This document shows positions 51,235-63,000 of a stretch of 64,000 nucleotides of DNA, in pieces. A program made the position numbers and the translations under genes. Numbering within the stretch: position 1 is the stretch's first letter; each line of letters starts with the position of its first letter. Under the pieces are notes generated by a model. It had not been told where the DNA came from, searched no databases, and saw only the letters and a list, made by a program, of their open reading frames with translations. The stretch comes from Anoplopoma fimbria (Eukaryota > Chordata > Actinopteri > Perciformes > Anoplopomatidae): NCBI RefSeq assembly GCF_027596085.1, contig NC_072450.1, positions 3,338,736 to 3,402,735 on the forward strand. The letters run 5' to 3'.

Positions 51235-53684
51235 TAGAGACACAATGCATCTGTAGAGCTTTATTCTAAAACAGGTAAAATACATTTAATGGACTGCGAG
51301 TGAGAGCTCGGCCTCCTCCATTTAACACAACGGCGTCGACATCTGGTCGAACTTTACACCGGACAGAAAATCAACATCTGGATCAATAGAATCTGATTTC
51401 AGGCTCGTTGAAAAGAGTCAAACTGTGACTAAAGATTGGAAGGTGTAGAGTGACATCTACTGGACCCACAGCGAGACCAGTCTGTAACACTGCACATCCT
51501 CAAGGTCTGTTCTCGGGTCTGCACACCTCAACTACAGTATATATATAAAATATGAATAAGGGCAATTTTATCTAATTATTTCCCAACAAAGCACCATAAA
51601 AATCTCTGTATTCTAGATACCATCATATGTTTGACACACTACGAAAAGACACTACAGGGGAAACGTTGTTTTAACTTCTATTTTTCTTCCATAACATGTC
51701 TTCTTTCAGACTAGAAGAAAGAAAACAACAAATATACACATTTAGGTGTTTATTTGACTACTTTGTCTGTTTGTGTTTGTAGATTTCTCCTAAATTCACC
51801 AGAAGTTACCTTTAGATAATGCCTAATTTGCATATTTAAACATATCATTTCAGAAAACTTGTAATACAACAAATAATTGTCTTAATGTCAGTAATCAACT
51901 GGTGAAGTTTCATGGTGATATCTATATGTTTTGTTTTTTTTACCCTATTCACCTGTAGTGTCTTCAACATGTATGTAATTTAACTAAACATTTCTTTAAA
52001 GGACGTTTTCTCTAAATGAGTTTTTTCTCAGACTCTGATCCATAAATCTCCACTTCAGTAGCTCTTACATACACCAAACTTTACAGCTTCATTCCTCTCT
52101 ATATTCTGAAGGTTTCTACAGAGGGGTTTGTTCATGTATCATTCATAGCCTGATTTATACAACATTTATTACTAAAAACATGGAGAAAATAGATTTATTT
52201 ATTGCTGTTGACAGTATTTTCTGATTTATGGAGTGACAAAAAGAGATATCTAACATCCCCTCAGTAAAAACCTTGATTCTAATGTGTCAATAAAATGAAA
52301 CAAGAATTTTGAACCTGGCTTTATCCAATGTTCCCATTTATATTCTGTAAATGTAATCAAATTAGCACATATTTAATAAGATGATGCCTCATTTGTATAT
52401 TTTAAAACATAACATTTCATACGACGTGTGACAGGAAAAGAAATGTCTTAATGTAAATAATCCACCGGGGAAGTTTCATAATGATTTATTAGTTAAAATC
52501 TGACATGATGTTAATGTTAACTTAACGGATTCTGGAATGTAACAGTAATCTGTGTTTCAGTTATACAACATAAACAGCCAATGAGAAAGATGAAAAAAAG
52601 AAATATCATTTCCAGTAAGTCACCATGAGTTCGGTCCAGACAACAAACCAGAACCCAGACTCACCAGGAGAGATTTTGAAGCCAGATGTGAGCGTTGTAA
52701 TGTGAGTTAGTCATGCAACAAATTAAAGTTTATGATATTAATTTAAAAAAAACATGTTTTGAGTTCAACAGCTCAATATGAGCTTTTAGTTTTTTTGTCA
52801 AATAACACGTTGAATGACACTTTCTCTTTGCATAGATTGTGTGTGTTAAGGATGAGTTGAGGCGAGTCCAATCCAAATCAAAAAGTCAGGAGAGTTTCAA
52901 TCTCTATATTCATATCAGAATATGTCAAAAGCACCAATAATACTAACTACAGTGTTTTTTGAAAATAAAATATGGCGGAGAACGAGGAGTGCATCAACTT
53001 GTTTCGATTTTTCTTTTCAAATTTGTCTCAAGCAGCAGCATAAAATAGAAATAAAGGAACAGGCAGGGTTCCCACGCATCCTGGAAAACTGTTTTCATGT
53101 AAAAATAAGAGGGAAAAATCTTCTTAAAAAATCTTGTGTTGTCCTGGAAAATTATTTAATCTAATCAGAACGATCCAAAAACAGATAACAAACCCATCTG
53201 AAAGGGCAAATTATATTTTATTATATTGCTTTTTAAATGGTAGTTTATGTTGGAGAGTATTTTGGTTGTTTTGTGAACGTCACATGGTTGCAAAAATCTG
53301 ACCATGGTTGTTTTTATTCTTATATTATTCTATGATTCATTTGTCATAATTTCTCTGCACATAAGAGATGATTTCATATCCCCGCTGAAAAAGTACGCTG
53401 GCACTTTGAGACGTTTATCCAACTTTTTATCAGTCAGCTGAGCAGATAAACTTAACAGCTAAGAAAGACACAACCAAACATGATCTCTAAACATAAAACA
53501 TACATTTAGGTTTTTTTTTATAATTAATCCAGGCCCATGCACAAGATATTCATAATATTTAAAGCAAAAAAAAAACCAACAACATACAAATCTTAAACCT
53601 CTGACCTAGCCGCAAGTTACAGACAATAGAGACCGTAAGAGAGAAGAGTCATTAAGGTCCATTAAAGCACATATGGTGATCCAC

Positions 53685-53717
<33 letters not shown>

Positions 53718-53894
53718 GAATGCACGTAAAGCTGCAAAGGCACGTGGGAGAAGTGCAGTCGGGAATGTGGAGGAGAGCGGGGGGGTCAGGTCAGGGCTTC
53801 TCTGCAACCCTCAAAGTGGGTTTTGTGGTTTGGAATCAGTGTCTGTAGCCCTTTTGCTTTTTTTGTTTGTTTTTTTAAATCCTTTTCTTTTTTT
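51235..53894 (-). other. iqgap1: Predicted iqgap1 3' UTR
   Basis: Follows the iqgap1 stop codon on the minus strand. An AATAAA (TTTATT at 51260-51265) followed by TG-rich sequence is a good distal polyadenylation site and gives a 2.7-kb UTR, similar in scale to human IQGAP1. Another AATAAA lies at 53217-53222, so a shorter UTR is possible. It includes an ATA repeat (53683-53708). No other gene is seen. Confidence 0.45.
51260..51265 (-). terminator. iqgap1: Candidate iqgap1 polyadenylation signal AATAAA
   Basis: AATAAA in transcript sense (GAATAAAGC context), followed by TGCATTGTGTCTC, a GU-rich downstream element. The satellite remnants begin within about 50 bp. Confidence 0.4.
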
Positions 53895-54008
53895 CTATTT
53901 CCCATAAAATTTCTTGTTGAGCAGGAAAATGAGCAGGTTGACGTTGATGGTGGCCCGGTCGAAGAGCTTCATCACCGCCACGCCTTCGTACTGCAGCTGG
54001 AGGAGATC
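53895..54008 (-). CDS. iqgap1: iqgap1 last exon
   Basis: 37 residues plus TAG, DLLQLQYEGVAVMKLFDRAT then INVNLLIFLLNKKFYGK, almost identical to the human IQGAP1 C-terminus. Acceptor TTTTTTCAG, phase 0. Confidence 0.96.
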   Translation of the reverse strand, partial: DLLQLQYEGVAVMKLFDRATINVNLLIFLLNKKFYGK

Positions 54009-57000
54009 CTGAAAAAACAAACAAACATTAAAAGATCAGCCTCCATAAACCAATCACAGCTGATCGCCTCTGTAACATTAATCAATATTCACTGTCTGTC
54101 TACTATAGAGTTGTTCCAATACTGGTGAATCCCTTCGATACAGCCTGACATGCTGAAGCGAAGTGTCTTAAAGCTGCATTCTCTCTACTGTCCACCAGGG
54201 GGCGACTCCTCTGGTTGTATAGAAGTCTATGAGAAAATGACTCTACTTCTCTCTTGATTTATTCCCTCAGTAAACATTGTAAACATGAGTTTATGGTCTC
54301 AATCTCTAGTTTCAAGTCTTCTTCAATACAGCATGATGTTCATTTAGTAAATGATGCTCCATTTAGAGTCAAACAGACCATAAAGCAGGGGATGCTTTAG
54401 GGCGGGGCCATTTTCTATGTTTGTGTTCATGTTTTACAAAGTGTTTAACCTGAGTCTGGCTATACAACAATGATAGCGTCATATCACATCCATATAGCAT
54501 TAGTAGTACACATCTGTTAAAAACATAATAATAAACATAGTTTTGTTTTTAACGCACTGACATCAGACCTGTACTCGGTATCAGAATCTCTATTGGTATC
54601 GGAACATCTCCACTTTACTTCACTGTAGGAAAAAATAAAGAAACAGTACCTGATATTCTAACTGTAATGTCTCCAAGTGCACGCCCATGAACTTGGCCTT
54701 CACCTCAAAGACTCCGACAGTCTCTGACGGAGAAATCTCAAAAATAGCATTCTTGAACCTGTGAGGAAAGAAAAGTACGAGACAAAGAAACTGATCAACA
54801 ACAGCCCGTTTAAATAAAGTTTCATACAAAGATTAAGAACAATAGAAATGTGAGGTATTCACAAAGTTATTGTCTAAAAAATATACCTGCTAAAATGGCA
54901 AGAACTTTTGATCTTCCAGGAAAATAAAGATTTCTTAAAGGAATACTTCATCGCCAATTTGTGTACATCAATTACTCCCCACATGTCACTTTGATTTCTC
55001 TTTCCTCCACAATGAACGGAAAATCGAAAAGCTAAGAAAATTCTTAAACGCGGCCCCTTTAACTACAGCAAAACCACAATTCCTAGAGAACAAACTCATT
55101 TATTCAGTTGCATGCTCACTTCTTCCAAACACTTCTTCTTCTTCTTCAGCATCTTTGCTAAAACAAGCGCTTTTAAATAGAAAGGTTTGATGTGATCATA
55201 CGACTGGATGAAAGTTACGTGTGAGTTCGTAAACGGATGTTTTGCTGTCGTTAAACTATTTACTTTCATCATCAAGTCTTTTCTCTGTTTATTATAGTGG
55301 CGCTACTGATTAGAAAACTGGCGGTTTGGGTCGTATCCCAGATCAGAGTCATGGAGAGCGATCAAAGAAAACAGGGAGCAAATATAACTTCTAGAGATCC
55401 CAAGATCAAGTCTTTTTGCCGCTGATAATAATTGCAGATCATTGATGTTTCATTTTGTCAGATACAGATCCCTTTGTTGTTTGATCACAGGAGCTGGTCT
55501 TTAAGGATCTAGACTATTTTTATTTTTCACCGCCGTTCAAAAAAGTCAATAAAAACATAAAAAAAATTGAAATGTTATCCTTTTACTTTGTGTTTACGTG
55601 TTTAAAAACAAATCCTGGTATTAGTAGTTTTAATGATTTGTATTATTAGAGCTAGTGTACACAGTTCATAATTCATCACTAATATATATTTATATTAATG
55701 TGAAAACATCTCATTCAAACTACTGGATTTATTCTAGTTTATCACCAACACTACATTTTACCAGATTACATGTGAACACATCATGATAACGTTATAATTT
55801 ACCGTCACCCAATACAAATTTTCACTGAACAGAGCCTGAACGCATCACAATGTAATGTTCATTAGCCGTTAGCGGTGCTGCTATTTAATCAAAGATTGGT
55901 TGTTCACATCAGAGATCGAAAACTAGAAAAGCATAAAAGTTGATGTCCTGACTCATATTTTACTGAATATTGGTGACATTAAACTGTTGAATTAATCTGC
56001 GGTGTGCTGAACACCACTGTAGTGGAGGCATGAGAGGAAAACAAAGTTTTCTTCAAGAATTCAACAAATCATGGGGTGAATCATTGATATACGGATCATC
56101 ATTTTGTGGCTGAAGTGTCCCTTTAAACATAGTGTTGAACTGTAGTGCTATAGACAGCAGCACTCACTGGTTGGGCTGCAGATCCTCTATGGCGATCAGA
56201 ACGCCCTTCTCGTGGAGGCGGGAGGCCGTGTATTTCTGTGAAACCTGTTTACTCTTCTTGGCCTTGTTGTCGCCTGGTTTCTTTGACAACCTGAGAAGAA
56301 AGACAAGCAACGGGTACAACATGAAACTGTCTCTTAGTCCATAGTAGGAGTTGACACTAAAGGAAACGTATAGACATTTTATTCTGCTGAGTAAACGCCA
56401 CAGCTTTTTGAAAAATATACTTTAGACTTTGATGTCTTTGGTTTCCGCAGTAACTGGATTTCTATCAAGCAGCTGTGCTTAATTGCATTTTTCACACAAA
56501 ACCAGCGGAAGTCTGGGGATCAACACTGTGACCCACTTCCTGTTACAAGTGACCCAGTTCTGATTTTTGGCACTATTTAGAAATGTGCTTTTAACAAATA
56601 AAAAAAGGACACATGATGTGATATTTAATTAATACTGTGTGTGGGAATAAATCAAACATCTACATGTTCAGTTACCCTCCTCTTTCTAGTGTTTAGATCA
56701 TTAAACCTAAACTTAAAACCCTCCTCTAAAGACGGGCTTTTGATTAAAAATGGTTTATAAAAATAACTTTATTCAGTTGCTTTCTTGTATTTAGGTTGTA
56801 GAATTGTATTCTATTTTATTGTTATTTTATTAATCACTCACTTTATTGTATTTAATTGTATAATTGTATTGTTATGTTATTTAATCAAACACTCATGTTA
56901 TTGCATTCAAGTTTTTATTGATTCTATTTTATTGTTATTTTATTAATTACTCACTTTATTGTATTTAAAAATGTCAATTTTATATATTTGTATTGCTAAT

Positions 57001-60000
57001 TGATTAAACATATTTTATTGTGCCAAAATTGTAAAATTCTATCTTATTTTTTGTTATTTTAAGAACCACTCACTTCATTGTATTTAAGTTGTAAAATGAT
57101 ATTCAGTTTTATTCTTATTTCATTAATCACTTTTTTTTTTTTAAGTTGTAATAATGTTATTTAGTTTTATTGTTATTTCATAAATCTCTCACTGTATTGT
57201 ATTGATGTAATTATTATTTAATCAGTCACTCACTTAATGTATTTCAAATATAACATTTGATTCTATTTTATTGATATTTGATTAATCTAGTTATTAATCG
57301 CACAATGATTTACTACAATTACTGTTACTTATGGTCATCTGTGAAGCAGTTAAAACTAAAAGGTTCTCTACAAATAAAGTTTTTTAATGATTGATTAAAT
57401 GTAAATGTAAACAGGAAGCCAAAAATGAATAAAATCTGATTTATGATGGTTTATGATGTCTCAATGATGATTGTTATGAGAGTAGGACCGCTCAAACTGA
57501 CCCACAAATGTCAAATGTAAACTGTTAAATGACATTAAAGGTCACTCACTTGCCCTTGCTGGCCAGGTTGTCCATGCACGTCTTGATGTACTGATTGTAC
57601 GAGTCAATCTGAACGTTGAAAAAAGTGGTCTTTGAATTCAGAGCGACGTTGGTCTGCTGGAGCCTCACCAGCTCAGCTTTCCTACGCTGACGATACCGCC
57701 TCTGATTTCTGATGTCCTGTAACAAACAAACAAACACATAAATCACATTTAAGTAAAAACAACACTGAGGAGCTTTACGTTTCTATTCCACAGATAAATC
57801 TCATTGGTTCTGACCTTGGCGATGTCGTTGATCAGGTCCTGGTACCGGTTCTCCGGGTGGACCTTCCCCAGCTCGGCCAGCCGCTGCAGGTTGCTCTTGA
57901 TCTTGTCCTTCTTGCCCTGCAGCGTCAGGCTGTCGTCCACCACCGGCTTCACCTGCTTCATCTTCTCGGGGGTCTTGGCGTCTCTGATGGCCCTCCTCTG
58001 CATGGCTCGCTGGTACTCTGCTTCCTGTCGTCAGGGACAACAAGATTGGATTATAGTTCATTTTTACCTTTGATTTAAATTGACTGTTAAATTCTACAGC
58101 ATCACGCTACGATATCAATGTGAACGTCTTAAACTGCAAACGACAAAGATTTACTGTTACTTCGCCAAACAGCCTGCTGGGTTCAGCTCACTCTCTTGTC
58201 AGTATATTTATTAACATATTTATCAGTATTTTCTCGACAACCGTTCATCCGATCAACAAGTTCTTTTCTGGGCATGTCCAACTGGTAAGAGGCCCACGGG
58301 GTCGAACCCCGGATAATAAGAAGAAAATGGACGGCTGGACAAAGAAGTGCAGTGTTGAGTGTGAAGTTGTTTGGATAACGGTTATTTTCCTTCCGTGCCC
58401 TGAGATAAATATAGCTCAACCTTTGTAACAATGCCACACGCGCCCCCATGTCATGTGATGAGGAACAACCAATCACAGCCCGGCAGATATCATCTGTTTT
58501 TTCTGTATGAAGGAGATGTTAATAATTTTAGTGCAGGACCCAGGAGGCAACATTGGTCTTTAGTGTTCTCATTAGTAGATTTAATGATGTGTTATAATCT
58601 GCTTAAAGCTACTTTTAGGAATATTAAAACGGTCATAAATTATATCTAACATATATTTTATATTAATGTGAAAACATCTCCTTTAAACTACATTATTCAA
58701 AATTTTTTATTTTTACAAGACTACATTTGAACACATGATGATTACTTTTTAATTTAGCTTTGCCCAATATTAATTTTATCCGAACAGAGAATGAACGCGT
58801 CATAGCGGGGCTGCTAACGTTACTCGCTCTCCTCCTGTGTCTCTGAGTCTGTGATCAGCAACACCGGCGCACCCCAAGGAACTGTACTGGCACCGTTCCT
58901 CTTCACTCTCTACACCTCGGACTTCCGCTTCAACTCTGGTTCCTGCCACCTCCAAAAGTTTTCCGATGACTCCTCCATTGTTGGATGTATCACCAGGGAC
59001 AACGAGGAGGAGTACAGAGGACTGATTGAGAGCTTCATCACATGGTGCAGCAACAACCACCTGAAGCTCAACATCAGCAAGACCAAGGAGCTTGTGGTGG
59101 ACTACCAGAGGAACAGAAGCCCCCCTGTCCCTGTTTTCATTCAGGGAGGGGAAGTGGAGAGGGTTGAGTCCTACAAGTACCTTGGGGTGCAGATCAACAA
59201 TAAACTGGACTGGACACACAACACTGACGCCCTCTACAGGAAAGGACAGAGCAGGCTGTTCTTCCTGAGGAGGCTGAGGTCCTTCAATGTGTGCAATAAA
59301 CTGCTCAAGGTGGTGAAGCATTCTACCAGTCTGTGGTAGCCAGTGCCCTCTTCTTCTACCAGTCTGTGGTAGCCAGCGCCCTCTTCTTCTTCTACCGTAG
59401 CGTGCTGGGGTGGTGGTGGCATCAGGACTGGAGATGCCAACAAACTCAATAAGGTGAGGAAAGCCAGCTCTGTGGTGTGTCTGGAGCTGGACAGTCTGGA
59501 GTCAGTGGGTGAGAGGAGGATGAAGGCCAAACTCGGAGCCATCCTGGACAATCCCTCTCACCCTCTCCATGAGGAACTGTGGCAGCTGGGCAGCTCTTTC
59601 AGCCATCGGCTGATTCTGCCAAAGAGCAGGACGGAGCTTCAGACGCTCATTTGTGCCCACTGCCATCAGACTGTACAACAACAGCGGAGACCACAGTCTG
59701 TCATCATGCTGACCAACCCCCCCATGTGGATATACTGTACATTTTTTTATTTGTATTCTTATTTTTTATTTTATTCTATTTTTTATTTTATTGTATAATA
59801 TGTGTATTTATTATCTGTTTCTGTGTAGTTGAGCTGCTGTAACACCCGAATTTCCCCCATGGGGATCAATAAAGGAATATAATAATAATAATTTCAACTG
59901 ATTTGTTGTTTACAGTGTGATATTATCAGAGATGCATATAGAAAGCATTAATGGTGCCCTGATCGCATATTTTTTTAACTGAATATTTGCCAATAACAAT

Positions 60001-63000
60001 CCTCAGTCAAAGATATTTTTCACACTATGATGGTTAAACCATCCGATAGGGGGGATCCGTTTATGGAAAGCCAAAAGTGCCATTAAACGCCTCTTTTTTC
60101 ACAGCGCCGCTTTGGGACTTTACGCCATTTAAAAGCAGTCAAAAATGCAGTTTTACAGCATTTTCCCTAATGGCAATGAGCCCCTCCTTCTGTTTTGCAG
60201 AGCCAGTAAGCCAAAAGCTTCTGTAACCAATCGGTCATTCTGTGATGTCTTTGTGAATTGCACAGTATTCAGAGAATTAAATTGAAATTTAACTGATAAT
60301 ATAATCACCTTATCTGCTCCCATTGTCTTTTTAAATGACCTCTTATAATCACCGTAGTGTAAATATAACTATTGGGTTCATGTGTGGAAGTTGTGTGAAA
60401 ATAAAGGTGTTTAATGGCTCCTTCAGCTTTCCATATCCGCACGGATCCGTAAAAAGGAAGTACGACATCCACTTCCTGTTTTGTGCCATAAAGTGATCCA
60501 GTAGTTTTCTGTAGATTAAGCTACAGTTTGTGTGGTGAGAGTCTGGTTTGTTTGGCGTAAACATAAAACCTGTACATGTATTTAAAATGTGGAGTCAGCA
60601 GTATCAGCTTCATTTGCACTAAATCTTTATTGCTGACCTGTTCGGTTCCTGCCGTTGATTCCAGGATCTCAGTCAGAGTCTCTCCGGGCTGGAACCGGAT
60701 CACGTCCACGATGAGCCTCTTGGTGCTGAGAAGAAACGTTAAAGAAACCGTTAAATCTCCCAAGAAAACAACCATATTAATCTATTTTGTCAGCCGTGAA
60801 TCTCCGTGTATTAACTTACTTGAGCAGAAGCGTGCGGGCGTCCATCTCCACATTGGCCTCTCCGGGGACGTCGAATTTATTAGTGAGTGTGAGAGAAACC
60901 TCAGTTTTCCCCATCAGCTCTTTGTTGGGGTCGTCAGGAGGAAGAGGGTTTTCACCTGAAGGAGACAGACAAACGGATGGTTAAATAAAAGAGAGGTTTA
61001 TGGAAATAAATGCTCTCATCTAGGGCTCCTAACCATTCTTTTTTAATCCATTAATCTAACAATTATATTTAAAATCAGTATTCTAACAACAAATTTATTG
61101 ATTATTCTAAAGATTATTTTCTAAATTCACAATTAATATTAACTATTAATTTACCCCAAAATGAATTACAACTTGTCTGACCAACATTTTAGTATTTTAT
61201 TCTCTTAAATCTTCTATAATCTTCTCTTAAAAAACAAACAAACGTAAGAAGATAATAGTCCCTCTTTGTAAGATTAAAAAATACTGGACCTCAAACTCAA
61301 AAGGATTGCTGCGACACATAAATAATTGAATCACTTTATGTCATGGCAACCTTCTCCCTGAACTGGAGAATCAAGATTGACTTTTAAGTTGACTTAAAAC
61401 TAAAAATAATTATGACATGGTTAGATTTCATCACTGGACTAATCTGAATTTAAGATAATCAAATATATTTTGACTTTAAAAACAGACTTTAAAAACAGTT
61501 AAAGCCATTTTCTCACTTATACATGGCTCTTAAAGTGAACAGAAAATATAAAACCGCTGCAGAAATGACTTTTAACATGGGGGCAATGAGGAACATGTAG
61601 AACATCTACTCTAATTGACAACTACTAACAGATTTTTACCATTTTAGTGGAATTATAGTTGAAGATTTTTAGCTGGAGCTGGTTCTCCGGGTGAACTAAT
61701 TTTCTTGCAGTTATGCAAATCAACTTATTTTTGTGATCAATGAAGTTGACTATGCCTTAGGATCAGGAACTGTTGATTCAAGGTAAGGTCAGATTCTCAC
61801 GTAAGAGTACAAAATGACCAGATTATCAAGGTTACCATCTTTCAATTGTATAAATAAGTTGAATTCTTGTATTGTTGTTTTTGCAGACACTGAACGCCTC
61901 CCTCCACTCACCGATGAGGGACTCCACGGTGGGAACCTCTCCCAGGTCCTCCAGCAGCTCGTGGATCGGGTCGTTGTGCTCCGGAGCGATGGCGTCCGCG
62001 TGGTCCAGCAGCAGCTAACCGGACAGAAGAACCCGGGTCAAAAGACAGAACCTCTCAGAAACATCTGGATATAAGAGATATGGGACGGACTGGAATACAG
62101 GCAGGGAGGCGGTCCAAACTCACCGTGTGGGTGTTGATAATCTCCCCGATGGAGATGTAGATGACCGGTTTGGTGACGGTGACCAGGTCGGAGTACTGGT
62201 CCACGTTGAATTTATCCTCCAGCGATGGAACGTCACACGCCGACAGGAAGAAACGCCTGCGATGGAAGGAAGAAGTCAGATGAGACAAAGAGCTTCAAAA
62301 CAACAAATGACAGAAGTTGAGGAGTTTAAACGTTTCGTCAGCAGACCTGAACTTCTGGTAGGAGTTGCTGAGATACTCGTTGATGGGGTTGAGGTGGGCG
62401 TTGTCTCCGAGGAACATCTTGTTGGAGGCGGCGTGCTGGAGCATCTTGGCGACGGAGCCCAGGTTCCGCCGCTGCTCTGTGGTCAGCTGACCGCCCGCCG
62501 ACACCTCGATGATGTCGAAGGCGTCGGGCGCCACGATGGCCGGGTTCATGTAGCGGTAGTACAGCAGGTTACCCACAATCTGACAAGTCAATTAAATTAC
62601 AATTATTATGATGACATTTTTTTCTTTCAAACATAGTTCAGTTTACGGGAAGCTTCTCAGAAATAGGTCTGTGAATTATCTTGAGTAACCGGTTCAGGAT
62701 TTCTGGGAAGAAACATTATTACTGAGTGTTTTAAATGTATTTTTTTGGCACTTTGAGCATAACAAACTGAATGTTATATAGACCAATTATTATTGAATGG
62801 TATTTTTTGTTATTATTATTTTATGTTATTTGTTTTTTGTTATTATAATTTTTTGTTATTTGTTTTAGTTATTTTATGTTATTTGTTTTTGTTATTATTA
62901 TTTTTTGTTTTTGTTATTATTATTTTATGTTATTTGTTTTTGTTATTATTATTTTATGTTATTTGTTTTTTGTTATTATTATTTCATGTTATTTATTTTC

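Noticed and set aside
58270..58330. 'ggggtcgaacccc' palindrome, B-box-like
   Set aside because: No tRNA fold; it more likely belongs to an old dispersed repeat resembling the teleost 'ttatccggggt' family, which I could not confirm.
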